64,000 nucleotides of DNA from an uncultured Phascolarctobacterium sp. (GTDB lineage Bacteria; Bacillota; Negativicutes; Acidaminococcales; Acidaminococcaceae): positions 1 through 64,000 of the forward strand of contig CAAEPE010000022.1 in assembly GCA_900757795.1 (NCBI GenBank). The letters run 5' to 3'. Shown here one piece after another: positions 45,697-54,009 of this stretch (positions within the stretch are counted from its first letter, which is position 1; each line of letters opens with the position of its first letter). The position numbers and the translations under genes were made by a program. The notes beneath the pieces were generated by a model. The model saw only the letters and a program-made list of their open reading frames with translations, had not been told where the DNA came from and ran no database searches.

Positions 45697-46965
45697 ATGA
45701 AAAAGAATTTAGCGAAAGTGGTTACTTTAGGTTTGCTGACAGCCAGTGTATTTGTGGTTAATGGATTTGGTCAAGCTTGGGCTGAGGACAAAACTAATAG
45801 TGGTTTAGCTGGTACAGGTGTAATGGATAGAGTAGATGTTACCGTTACTACAAATAAACCAGAGAACAGTAAATTGACGGATGTTACTATTAAACATACA
45901 GGTGCATCTAATCATGGTCCTGAAAATACGAAATTTTGTAATGAGTCTTCTCAATCTATTACTATTGGTCAAATTGCAACAATGAATGAAGCATATATGG
46001 CTAATGATAAAGCATTGCAAAGCCAAATTGATACAATTAACACAAATATCAGCAATATTGGCAATGTAGTGGATACTGACATACATTTAGAGGGAGGTAC
46101 TTTAAACGGTAATAAGTTAGAGTTACAAGTAGAGAATAAAGATGGTTCAACATACAAAAAAATATCTATTGATGGTATTGCTAGCACAGATGATTTGACG
46201 AATGAAATTACTCGCGCACAAGAAGTAGAATCTGGATTGAGAAAAGATGTTGGCGATTTAAGAAAAGATACCGGCGTTTTGAGAGATGACGTAAATACTC
46301 TGAGAAAAGATACTGATACTTTGAGAACCGATCTTGGCAATGAAATTAAAGATCGCAAAGCAGCAGACGAAGCACATGAAGAATATATGGGTAAAAAGGA
46401 CGATAAAGGTGATGTCACACTCATCGATAAGGGCGAAAATCTGTCCAAGAATGTTGGCGATTTAGACAGAGCTATCAGTGATGAAACCACTCGTGCAACT
46501 GGTGAAGAACAACGCATCGAGAACAAATTTAATGGCGAAGTAAGCCGTTTGGACAGCAGAATTGATAAACTGGATGGCCGTGTTGAAAAAGTAGGCGCAA
46601 TGGCTGCTGCTATGGCTTCCCTGCACACCATGGGTTATGACCCGGCTGCTCCGACTGAAATCGCCGTAGGCGTTGGTCAATATCGCGATAAGACCGGTTT
46701 TGCTTTGGGCGCATTCCATTATCCTAACAAAAACTTTATGCTGAACGTAAGCGTTTCTACTGCCGGTGATGAATTCATGGCTGGTATCGGCGCTACTTGG
46801 AAAATTGGCCGCAGAAGCCCTGAAGCTATGCTGAAAGCTGAACAAGAAAAAGCTGCAAGACAAGCATTGGCTAAAGCAGAAGCAGAAAAACAAGCTGCCA
46901 AGGATGCCCGTGTAGCTGCTCAAGCTGCTAGACATGCTAAAATGCTGGCAGAACGCGGCTTATGA
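45697..46965 (+). CDS. YadA-like trimeric autotransporter/adhesin
   Basis: A 422-residue surface protein. The signal peptide covers 1-29 (cut after GQAWA), a passenger region to about 150 is followed by a coiled-coil stalk (about 180-300; heptad-like repeats LRKDVGDLRKDTGVLRDD) and the YadA-type outer-membrane anchor (about 305-372: VEKVGAMAAAMASL, VGVGQYRDKTGFALG, ATWKIG). Unusually, an Ala/Lys/Glu-rich tail of about 50 residues follows the barrel, which normally ends the protein. AAAGGAGAGG precedes the ATG. The stop overlaps an XRE regulator start (ATGA). A likely role is adhesion. Expression may be phase-variable through the G tract upstream. Confidence 0.85.
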   Translation: MKKNLAKVVTLGLLTASVFVVNGFGQAWAEDKTNSGLAGTGVMDRVDVTVTTNKPENSKLTDVTIKHTGASNHGPENTKFCNESSQSITIGQIATMNEAYMANDKALQSQIDTINTNISNIGNVVDTDIHLEGGTLNGNKLELQVENKDGSTYKKISIDGIASTDDLTNEITRAQEVESGLRKDVGDLRKDTGVLRDDVNTLRKDTDTLRTDLGNEIKDRKAADEAHEEYMGKKDDKGDVTLIDKGENLSKNVGDLDRAISDETTRATGEEQRIENKFNGEVSRLDSRIDKLDGRVEKVGAMAAAMASLHTMGYDPAAPTEIAVGVGQYRDKTGFALGAFHYPNKNFMLNVSVSTAGDEFMAGIGATWKIGRRSPEAMLKAEQEKAARQALAKAEAEKQAAKDARVAAQAARHAKMLAERGL

Positions 46966-47261
46966 TAAGTGAAAAAACAGCTAAAGTAGGCTCAAAAATA
47001 AAGCAACTGCGTCTGATGAAGCAACTGTCGCAAATTGCTCTTGCCGAAAAAATTGGCATCAGCCAAGCGCATATGAGCAATATAGAATGCGGGCGCAGCC
47101 ATTGTACTTTAGAAAATCTTATCAAGCTAAGTGAAGTATTAGAATGTCCTGTACGCGACTTTTTTGTAGATATTGACGGCGATACGGACAAGGCAAAGCA
47201 GGAACAAGGATTATTTTCTTTGAATGATTTTGCCGCAGCATTATTGTCAATGAAAAAATAA
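46962..47261 (+). CDS. XRE-family helix-turn-helix regulator
   Basis: A 99-residue Cro/C1-type DNA-binding protein. The HTH covers about 10-65: IKQLRLMKQLSQIALAEKIG, SQAHMSNIECGRSHCTLENL, then a short C-terminal tail. Its ATG overlaps the autotransporter stop by four bases, so the two are translationally coupled, and it may regulate that gene. No effector domain is present. Confidence 0.85.
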   Translation: MISEKTAKVGSKIKQLRLMKQLSQIALAEKIGISQAHMSNIECGRSHCTLENLIKLSEVLECPVRDFFVDIDGDTDKAKQEQGLFSLNDFAAALLSMKK

Positions 47262-47319
47262 CGGACAGTTTTCTACACTTTGTTCAAGTTTGGTACAGTA
47301 AAAATTAAATAGTTAAAAG

Positions 47320-47348
47320 GGGAGGAGCGCTGCTTCTCCCACTTTTTA
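47320..47348 (+). terminator. terminator after XRE gene
   Basis: A 9-bp stem (47320-47328 with 47332-47340, one G-T pair) followed by ACTTTTT. Confidence 0.75.
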
Positions 47349-47361
47349 TTAGGTGGTAAAA

Positions 47362-47820
47362 ATGACTGGAAAAAAATTTTTTATAATCTGTCTGCTGCTA
47401 TGGAGCTGCTTGCTGCCGCAATTTGCCTCTGCGCAAAATTTAGTGCAGGCTGGCGAAACTGATGTGGGGATTTTGTTTGTAGATACGGATAATGTGCAAA
47501 GCGTCAAAAGGGACGGCGCGTTTTATTTAGCAGTGCTGTCTTACGAAAAATTTACCGACCAAGGATATATTAACGCTTTGCGCGAGGATGAGGATTTAAC
47601 GCAGGCTGTTGGCGCTGTATATATGTATCTTTTTGACAATCGTGGCGCTAATTATTGCATAGCATCCCATTATATTGTTGAAGATAACGGAAAAATCTGT
47701 TTAGATTTAGGCGCTAATTTAGAACTGCAGCCTTGTACGAATAATAAAACTATGCTGGAAGCTTACACTAAGGCCTTAAAAGCTTTAGAAGATAAAAATC
47801 GTTGGCGCAAGAGCTGGTAA
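47362..47820 (+). CDS. secreted protein of unknown function
   Basis: A 152-residue exported protein. A signal peptide (1-about 24) ends in FASAQ. The mature part is acidic with an alternating-hydrophobic beta pattern (GILFVDTDNV, FYLAVLSYEKF, AVYMYLF) and two Cys that could form a disulfide. I do not recognise the family; similar small proteins occur in Negativicutes genomes. AGGTGG lies 6 bases before ATG 47362, preferred over GTG 47353. Confidence 0.65.
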   Translation: MTGKKFFIICLLLWSCLLPQFASAQNLVQAGETDVGILFVDTDNVQSVKRDGAFYLAVLSYEKFTDQGYINALREDEDLTQAVGAVYMYLFDNRGANYCIASHYIVEDNGKICLDLGANLELQPCTNNKTMLEAYTKALKALEDKNRWRKSW

Positions 47821-47840
47821 AAATTATACACATTTAATTA

Positions 47841-47867
47841 GTTAACCTGTATGAAAACAAGGTTGAC
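47841..47867 (+). promoter_or_regulatory. BirA-like operator 1 of bioB
   Basis: GTTAAC-N15-GTTGAC. The right half-site overlaps the -35 hexamer of the bioB promoter. Confidence 0.75.
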
Positions 47868-47891
47868 TTAACCTGCCTTTTGCTATATAAT
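47863..47891 (+). promoter_or_regulatory. bioB promoter
   Basis: TTGACT (47863-47868), 17-base spacer, TATAAT (47886-47891), flanked by two BirA-like operators. Confidence 0.85.
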
Positions 47892-47899
47892 AAATTACA

Positions 47900-47926
47900 G
47901 TTAACCAGTAGATGGCAATAGTTAAC
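47900..47926 (+). promoter_or_regulatory. BirA-like operator 2 of bioB
   Basis: A perfect GTTAAC-N15-GTTAAC just downstream of the expected transcription start; same spacing as operator 1. Confidence 0.8.
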
Positions 47927-47953
47927 TAATATAGCTAGGGATGTGAAATCGTC

Positions 47954-48943
47954 ATGGAAAAAATTATTGCTTTGACCAACAAGGTTTTGGCTGGTCAAGA
48001 TATTACTAGAGAAGAAGCCGAATTTTTAATCAACGTCAGCGATGACGATACTATGCTGCTGTGCGCTATGGCAGATAAAATTCGCCAAAAGTTTGCCGGT
48101 AACGAGGTGGACTGCTGCGCTATTATTAACGGGCGCAGCGGTAAATGCAGTGAAAACTGCAAATTTTGCGCTCAATCTGCACATTGGCATACCGGTGTTA
48201 AGGAATACGGCTTGTTAAGCGAAGAAGAATTTTTTGAGGCTGCCAAAAAAGCTAAGGAAGCTGGTGCTGTACGCTTTTCTATCGTTACCAGTGGCCGCGG
48301 TCAGAGTAAGGCAGATGATTTTGAAAATATCTGCAAGGCTTTGCGCCGTATAAAAAAAGAATTGCAGATGGAAGTTTGCGCTTCTTTAGGCATTTTAACC
48401 TTGGAACAGGCGAAGGCTTTGAAAGCGGCGGGCGTAACACGTTTTCATTCCAATTTGGAAACCAGCGCCAGCCATTTTCCGGATATCTGTACCTCGCATA
48501 CTTATCAAGATAAATTTGCCACCATTAAAAATGCGCAGGCTGCGGGATTGCGCGTGTGCAGCGGCGGTATTTTGGGACTAAACGAAACGCCGGAGCAGCG
48601 CGTAGAAATGGCGTTTACTTTAAAGGAGCTGGGCATTGATTCCGTGCCGCTCAATTTGCTGACGCCTATTCCGGGAACTCCATTTGAAAATAATAAACCG
48701 CTGCCGCCTTTAGAAATTCTGCGCGCTTTTGCCACTTTCCGTTTTATTCTGCCCAAGGCGCAGATTCGTACTGCCGGCGGACGCGAGGTAAATCTGCGTG
48801 ATTTGCAGGCGCTGGCATTAAACGGCGGCGCCAGCGGCATTATGATTGGCGGCTATTTGACTACCGCCGGACGCGGTACCGACAGAGATATGCAGATGCT
48901 CAGGGATATAAACCGTCCCCGCAGCACGCCTAATTTAGATTAA
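47954..48943 (+). CDS. bioB: biotin synthase
   Basis: A radical SAM enzyme that inserts sulfur into dethiobiotin. The 329-residue protein has CSENCKFCAQS (Cx3Cx2C for the 4Fe-4S cluster), the family HWHTGVKEYGLL and FHSNLETS, and LLTPIPGTPFE. An auxiliary 2Fe-2S cluster Cys set is expected; several Cys are present in the middle. No other biotin gene is in the window. The promoter carries two BirA-like operators, so the gene is probably repressed by biotin-loaded BirA encoded elsewhere. Confidence 0.94.
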   Translation: MEKIIALTNKVLAGQDITREEAEFLINVSDDDTMLLCAMADKIRQKFAGNEVDCCAIINGRSGKCSENCKFCAQSAHWHTGVKEYGLLSEEEFFEAAKKAKEAGAVRFSIVTSGRGQSKADDFENICKALRRIKKELQMEVCASLGILTLEQAKALKAAGVTRFHSNLETSASHFPDICTSHTYQDKFATIKNAQAAGLRVCSGGILGLNETPEQRVEMAFTLKELGIDSVPLNLLTPIPGTPFENNKPLPPLEILRAFATFRFILPKAQIRTAGGREVNLRDLQALALNGGASGIMIGGYLTTAGRGTDRDMQMLRDINRPRSTPNLD

Positions 48944-48989
48944 AAAATTTTAGCGGATAAATCATACACCTTACACCCACCTTTATAAA

Positions 48990-49018
48990 AAATGCGAGCT
49001 AAATTGGCTCGCGTTTTT
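48990..49018 (+). terminator. terminator after bioB
   Basis: Stem GCGAGC/GCTCGC (48994-48999 with 49007-49012) with A-rich upstream and T6 downstream. Confidence 0.8.
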
Positions 49019-49182
49019 TATTTTGTGCGCGTTAAGCTTTACTTTTGGCGACAATTATTGTCAAGGCAGAGGTAGTATGTTAAAATAATATAGTGAAAAT
49101 GGCGTAGTGTATCCTGCTGAAAAATTATGCAGGTGTAACAGAAATAATATTTTATTTTGGCTGGAGAGTAGGAGGCAAAAAA

Positions 49183-49884
49183 GTGTTAGCTGAAAATTTA
49201 CAGCTTGTGCAGCAGCAGCTTCAAAAGGCTTTAGCTAAGCGCAGGCAGAAGAATTTGCTCACCGGCAGCGACGTAACCTTGGTAGCCGTTACCAAAAATC
49301 ATCCGCCTGAGGTAATCAGCGATATTTTAGCTTTAGGCGTCAAAAATATTGGTGAAAACAGAGTGCAGGAGGCTAAGCACAAGCAGGAAGCGCTTGGTAA
49401 GCAGGGCTTGTGGCATTTGATTGGTCATTTGCAGACTAATAAAGCACGTCAGGCTGTGGCATTGTTTGATTTAATTGAGTCTGTGGACAGCGAGCATTTA
49501 TTGGCTGCCGTAGATAAGGAAGCGGCCCGTATAGGCAAGGTACAGGATATTTTGTTGCAGTTGAATATTGCTCACGAGGAGCAAAAATCCGGTTTGGATA
49601 AAGAAGAATATCTGGCTTTATTGACCAAGCTGGACGAATTTAGAAATATTCGTCTGCGTGGTTTAATGGTAATTGCGCAAAAATGTGCTGATGTTGAAGA
49701 AACCCGGCCCGTATTTGCCGCTGGCTACCGCGCTTTTGCGCGTCTCAAACAGCAGCATCCGGAAATTGACATTTTATCCATGGGCATGAGCAGCGATTAT
49801 ATGATTGCCGTAGAGGAAGGTGCCAATGTAGTGCGCGTAGGTACGGCACTTTTTGGACAGCGTGATTATAGCTTGAAATTTTAA
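49183..49884 (+). CDS. YggS/PROSC family PLP-binding protein
   Basis: A 233-residue alanine-racemase-like barrel protein that buffers pyridoxal phosphate. VTLVAVTKNHPPEVI carries the PLP Lys, and IGENRVQEAKHK, HLIGHLQTNKAR and LSMGMSSDYMIAVEEGANVVRVGTALFG are standard. The start is GTG with TAGGAGGC upstream. It is first in the division-related cluster with sepF, the usual Firmicute order. Confidence 0.92.
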   Translation: MLAENLQLVQQQLQKALAKRRQKNLLTGSDVTLVAVTKNHPPEVISDILALGVKNIGENRVQEAKHKQEALGKQGLWHLIGHLQTNKARQAVALFDLIESVDSEHLLAAVDKEAARIGKVQDILLQLNIAHEEQKSGLDKEEYLALLTKLDEFRNIRLRGLMVIAQKCADVEETRPVFAAGYRAFARLKQQHPEIDILSMGMSSDYMIAVEEGANVVRVGTALFGQRDYSLKF

Positions 49885-49907
49885 ATTTTAGTAAAGTTGG
49901 TGAAAAT

Positions 49908-50507
49908 ATGAAATTGATTGACCGCATTGTGGATTCACTTAGTTTTTTGTATGAAGAAGACGATGGTTTTGATGATGAGCTGGAATTAAAAAAGCCTTTG
50001 CCTGCTAAGGAGCAGGTTGAAGAAAAGAAGGAACGCCCTTCCCTGTTCAGCAGAAAAAATATAACACCGACCAAGCCGGAAGTTGCAAACACTCCTGCTC
50101 CGGCAGTGGTTAAAGAGAAAAAGCCGCTGTTCAGCTTTAGCAAGCCTAAAGAGCAAAAAGAGCAGACTGTCCAAGTAGGAGACGGCAAAATGAACAGCCG
50201 TACTCTGAATCTGCCGGTTGCCGATAAATTAGTGACCGTAGTGGTATTGGAGCCTGTTAATTTTGACGATTCCCAAAAGATTGCCGATTGTCTGCGCGGC
50301 AGCGAACCTGTAGTAGTAAATTTTAAAAATACTGATAATGTGGTAGCGAAACGCATGACTGATTTTATCAGCGGCACAATTTACGCTTTAGGCGGCACCA
50401 TGAAAAAATTGGGGCACGATATTTTAATCTGCGCGCCGAAAAATGTAGATATTGACGCCGGTGAAGAAATCTATGCTGAAAGAGGGGAACAGCCTTGGAA
50501 GGAATAA
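49908..50507 (+). CDS. sepF: cell-division protein SepF
   Basis: A 199-residue FtsZ-ring partner and membrane anchor. An N-terminal amphipathic stretch (MKLIDRIVDSLSFL) is followed by a long acidic/Pro-Lys linker (about 20-105) and the SepF domain (LEPVNFDDSQKIADCLRGSEPVVVNF to RMTDFISGTIYALGG). The linker is longer than in B. subtilis. It lies 23 bases after yggS and overlaps proC. Confidence 0.9.
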   Translation: MKLIDRIVDSLSFLYEEDDGFDDELELKKPLPAKEQVEEKKERPSLFSRKNITPTKPEVANTPAPAVVKEKKPLFSFSKPKEQKEQTVQVGDGKMNSRTLNLPVADKLVTVVVLEPVNFDDSQKIADCLRGSEPVVVNFKNTDNVVAKRMTDFISGTIYALGGTMKKLGHDILICAPKNVDIDAGEEIYAERGEQPWKE

Positions 50508-51322
50508 AAGGCTTAAATGTAAAAAAAATTGCTTTTATTGGCGGCGGCGCTATGGCAGAGGCCATCATTAAAGGGATTATTGGCAGCGGCCTGCTTGCTC
50601 CCTGCAATATTTACGTGGGCAACCGCACGCAAAAACGCTGCGATTATTTGCATGAAACTTATGGTGTGCAGGCCGTTACGGATAACCAGGCGGCTGTTAG
50701 CGACGCCGATTTAGTAATTTTGACCGTAAAACCACAGGTTGCGCCTGTGGCTTTAACACCTGCACTGATAAATAGCTTTAAAAAAGATGCTTGGGTGCTG
50801 TCCATTATGGGCAGTGTAAATCTTGAGCAGCTGCACAAATATGCTCCGGGCTTGCCCGTTGTCCGCACTATGCCTAATACACCGCTGGCTTGCGGTGCAG
50901 GTATGACGGCGCTTTGCTGCGACGAAAATGTTACGGAAGCTATGAAAAACGACGCTGCAATAATTTTCAGCAGTTGCGGCGAAATAGAATTTGTAGATGA
51001 AAAAGCTATTGAAGCTATTTCCGCTATTTCCGGCTGCGGCCCCGGTTATTGCTTTGTGATTATCGATGCGTTGGCGGACGCAGGCGTGCGCGCAGGTCTG
51101 CCGCGAGCTTTGGCTATTAAACTGGCAGCGCAAACCATGGCCGGTAGCGGCAAGCTGTGCATTGAAAGCGGCTTGCATCCGGCGCAGCTGCGCGACCAAG
51201 TTACCAGCCCCGGCGGCACTACTATCGCCGGTATTCACGCTTTGGAAAATCATGGTGTGCGCGGCGCGTTTTATGACGCGGTCATGGCAGTTTTAGCACG
51301 CAGCCAAGAGCTGCAAAAGTAA
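50495..51322 (+). CDS. proC: pyrroline-5-carboxylate reductase
   Basis: Catalyses the last step of proline synthesis with NAD(P)H. The Rossmann motif IAFIGGGAMAEAIIKGI is near the N-terminus, with ILTVKPQV, VRTMPNTPLACGAGMTAL and the C-terminal ALAIKLAAQTMAGSGKL and DQVTSPGGTTIAGIHALE signature. The start is TTG 50495 inside the sepF end (13-base overlap) because no better in-frame start precedes the Rossmann motif. The 275-residue length is normal. Confidence 0.92.
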   Translation: MEGIKGLNVKKIAFIGGGAMAEAIIKGIIGSGLLAPCNIYVGNRTQKRCDYLHETYGVQAVTDNQAAVSDADLVILTVKPQVAPVALTPALINSFKKDAWVLSIMGSVNLEQLHKYAPGLPVVRTMPNTPLACGAGMTALCCDENVTEAMKNDAAIIFSSCGEIEFVDEKAIEAISAISGCGPGYCFVIIDALADAGVRAGLPRALAIKLAAQTMAGSGKLCIESGLHPAQLRDQVTSPGGTTIAGIHALENHGVRGAFYDAVMAVLARSQELQK

Positions 51323-51337
51323 ATAGGTAAGAAAAAT

Positions 51338-52123
51338 ATGGCAGATAGAGAAAAAATTTTACGCTACTTTAAAGTTGGCGGTGACGAGCAGCTGGCAGCT
51401 AAGCTGTTGGATTTGGCGGAAGGTGCCAATAAAAGCCGCAAGTTTCGCGTTAGTGAATTTTTAGACCCTCACGCTTATAATGTAGCAGAAATTATCGCCG
51501 CTAATTTTGATAACGTTAAGCTGGAAGCAGACGGCGGCTTTGCCAATGCAGAGCGCGTAAAGGTTGCCTATGTGGCAGAGGATTTTTACGGACAGCCTGA
51601 TTTTGGTATGGCGTTCTTTTTGGCAGCGTGGGATAAACGCTACTATGATTTGTCTCACCGCGATATTTTAGGTGCGTTTATGGGCACGGGCTGTAAGCGT
51701 GAGGCGTTGGGCGACATTGTTTTTGTACCCGAAGGCGCGCAGTTTGTGGTTGAGCGCACGCTGGTAAATTATTTGACTGGCAATTTAACGCAAATAGGCG
51801 CGGCTCCCGTCACTTTAAAAGAAATTACCCGCGAGGAGCTGCTGCAAAAGGAAGAAAAGGTAAAAATTATTAACGCTACGGTTTCCGATTTGCGTTTGGA
51901 CGCAGTGGCGGCAGCCGGTTACGGCGTATCCCGCAGCCGCATGGCAGACGAAATCAAGGGCTTAAATGTAAAAATAAATTGGCAGGAAGCCAAAAAAGCG
52001 GCGCAGCCTGTTAAAGAAGGCGACGTGCTTTCCTTCCGCGGACGCGGACGCGTAGAGGTGGCGGAAATTCGCGGCACAACTAAAAAAGGACGCATCAGCA
52101 TTACGTTGAAGCGTTACATTTAA
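51338..52123 (+). CDS. ylmH: YlmH family S4 RNA-binding protein
   Basis: A 261-residue protein with a C-terminal S4 domain (about 183-250: LRLDAVAAAGYGVSRSRMADEIKGLNVKINW and VLSFRGRGRVEV) and the YlmH N-terminal RNA-binding region. In Firmicutes YlmH lies between sepF/ylmG and divIVA and binds ribosomes to help with stalled translation. The gap to divIVA is 19 bases. Confidence 0.88.
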   Translation: MADREKILRYFKVGGDEQLAAKLLDLAEGANKSRKFRVSEFLDPHAYNVAEIIAANFDNVKLEADGGFANAERVKVAYVAEDFYGQPDFGMAFFLAAWDKRYYDLSHRDILGAFMGTGCKREALGDIVFVPEGAQFVVERTLVNYLTGNLTQIGAAPVTLKEITREELLQKEEKVKIINATVSDLRLDAVAAAGYGVSRSRMADEIKGLNVKINWQEAKKAAQPVKEGDVLSFRGRGRVEVAEIRGTTKKGRISITLKRYI

Positions 52124-52142
52124 AATAAAGGGAGAAAACAAA

Positions 52143-52961
52143 ATGCTAACTCCTGAGGATTTAAAAAAGAAAACATTTTCCAGGGGCTTTCGCGGCTACG
52201 AAACGGAAGAGGTAGACAAATTTATGGCGGAGATTATCAAGGAGTATAATTATTTGTACTTGGATAATCTGGAGCAAAAGGAAACTATCGAGCGCGTCAG
52301 CTCTAAGCTGGAATATTACCAGCAAATGGAAGCGACCATGCAGAGTACATTGACCGTGGCGCAGGAAACTGCCGACGAGGTGAAAGCGTCCAGTGAAAAA
52401 AAGGCGGAGCTGTTAGAAAAAGAAACCGTGGTGAAGTGCGAGCAAATGCTGGCAGAAGCCAAAGCATCTGCTAAAAAGCTGCACGAGGAAACCATGGCTC
52501 ACGCCGAAAATTTGTACAACCAAACTAAGGCTAAAACTGATAATATGCTGCAGGCTGCCATGGCAGAGGGCAATAAAATGCGTACCGAAGCTAAGGAATA
52601 TGCCGATAATTTGCGGCGCGCTGCCGAAACCGAAACAGATAAGCTGCGTCTTGTGACTGAAGATACCTGCAAAAAGCGCAGTAATTCTGCTGCTGCCGAA
52701 GCGAATGCTTTATTAGAAAACGCGCGCAGCGAGGCAGGAAAAATGATGCTGGAGGCTAATACTAAATATCGTCAAATTGTTGGCGACGCAGAAGAAAAAA
52801 GCCGTAAAATTATTTTTGATGCCGAGTCCAGAGCGTCTCTCGCCCAACAGAACTATGAAAATCAAATGAAAAAATCCTTGCTGCATTGCAAAAATATGCG
52901 GCACATGCTGGAAACGCAGCTGGAGCTGGTGAATAATTTCACTAAGCAGACAGAGGAATAG
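52143..52961 (+). CDS. divIVA: DivIVA family protein
   Basis: A 272-residue coiled-coil protein. The N-terminal DivIVA domain LTPEDLKKKTFSRGFRGYETEEVDKFM (membrane-curvature sensing) is followed by near-continuous coiled coil rich in Ala, Glu and Lys. It organises poles and septum and binds division partners. The start has AAAGGGAGAA upstream. It is followed closely by a phosphatase. Confidence 0.92.
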   Translation: MLTPEDLKKKTFSRGFRGYETEEVDKFMAEIIKEYNYLYLDNLEQKETIERVSSKLEYYQQMEATMQSTLTVAQETADEVKASSEKKAELLEKETVVKCEQMLAEAKASAKKLHEETMAHAENLYNQTKAKTDNMLQAAMAEGNKMRTEAKEYADNLRRAAETETDKLRLVTEDTCKKRSNSAAAEANALLENARSEAGKMMLEANTKYRQIVGDAEEKSRKIIFDAESRASLAQQNYENQMKKSLLHCKNMRHMLETQLELVNNFTKQTEE

Positions 52962-52975
52962 GCGGTGGGTAAAGT

Positions 52976-53647
52976 ATGATTATTTTGGTGCGCCACGGCG
53001 AAGCAACTCACCACACCCAGCATTTAACCGGCGGCTGGACCGATTCCGTGCTGACTGATAAGGGGCGCGCGCAAATTCAGGCGGCAGCAGAGATGTTGGC
53101 GCTGGATTTTGCGCATCGCAAGGAAAAGCTGCGTATTTTAGCCAGCGATTTGCGGCGTGCGGCGGAGTCTGCGCAAATTTTGGCGGCTGCTTTAAATATG
53201 CAGGATAAAATAGAATACTGTTCCTTTCTGCGGGAGAAAAATAACGGCATAGCTGCCGGCTTAACCGAGGATGAGGCGAAAAAGATTTTTTGCAAGCCAG
53301 CTACGGAGCAGGAACTGTACCACCGTAATTATCCCGGCGGCGAAAACCGCACGGAATTTTATGAGCGCAATGTACAGGGCTTGTGGCATTGCGCCGATTT
53401 GGAAAAAGAAAATCTTTTGATTGTTGCCCACAAGGGCACGCTGCAAAATATTATTTTTAAATGGTTGGGTATGGATATGGCTCAGGTGGTGGCGTTTAAT
53501 TATTCTGTGGATATTGCTCCTGCCAGCGTTACAGTTTTGGGTGTTAATAAATGGCACGAGCATGCTATTTTTCGCCTGAACGACGTAAGTCACCTAAACA
53601 AAGGCAAGGGCTTTGGCGTATTTGATTTTAAATATGCTAAAAAATAA
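52976..53647 (+). CDS. histidine phosphatase family protein
   Basis: A 223-residue phosphoglycerate-mutase-like protein. The N-terminal ILVRHGEATHHTQH carries the phospho-acceptor His, then LTDKGRAQI, ASDLRRAAESAQIL and the second His in IVAHKGTLQN. The catalytic core fits a broad-specificity phosphatase; mutase activity is less likely because the usual G-G-W/E-x-Y context is weak. It ends the divIVA run before the ileS promoter. Confidence 0.85.
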   Translation: MIILVRHGEATHHTQHLTGGWTDSVLTDKGRAQIQAAAEMLALDFAHRKEKLRILASDLRRAAESAQILAAALNMQDKIEYCSFLREKNNGIAAGLTEDEAKKIFCKPATEQELYHRNYPGGENRTEFYERNVQGLWHCADLEKENLLIVAHKGTLQNIIFKWLGMDMAQVVAFNYSVDIAPASVTVLGVNKWHEHAIFRLNDVSHLNKGKGFGVFDFKYAKK

Positions 53648-53684
53648 TCTGCTAAATTGGTACTTGCAAAAGTTAAGGGTTTAG

Positions 53685-53713
53685 TTGACTTTTGACAGAG
53701 CATAATATATAAT
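53685..53713 (+). promoter_or_regulatory. promoter of T-box-ileS
   Basis: TTGACT (53685-53690), 17-base spacer, TATAAT (53708-53713). Confidence 0.85.
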
Positions 53714-53739
53714 TATATGAGTTTTTAATATTGCAACAT

Positions 53740-53980
53740 GATGAACAAGACAGTAATTTGCACAAGCGGAGTGAGCGAGCCGGGGATGGTGCAAGCCCGG
53801 ACGGCAGCGGAGCAGACGAAAATCACTTGGGAATGGATGCGGCGAAAATAGTAGTCGCATACGGTAGCGCCCGATATCGCGCAGACGAGTGGCAAAATTT
53901 TTGATTTTGTCATGAGGGTGGTACCACGGAGTATCTATGTTGATTATAGCTTCGTCCCTTACGGGATGAAGCTTTTTTAT
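53740..53980 (+). promoter_or_regulatory. T-box riboswitch leader of ileS
   Basis: The leader contains the conserved antiterminator T-box GAGGGTGGTACCACGG (53914-53929), which pairs with uncharged tRNA acceptor ends, and an intrinsic terminator (53948-53958 with 53963-53973, then T6). The upstream stem I region has GC-rich stems; an ATC in AAAATCACTTGG (about 53818-53829) is a candidate Ile specifier. Low tRNA-Ile charging would favour read-through into ileS. Confidence 0.9.
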
Positions 53981-54009
53981 GTTTAAATTATTTTTGGAGG
54001 TTATGACTA

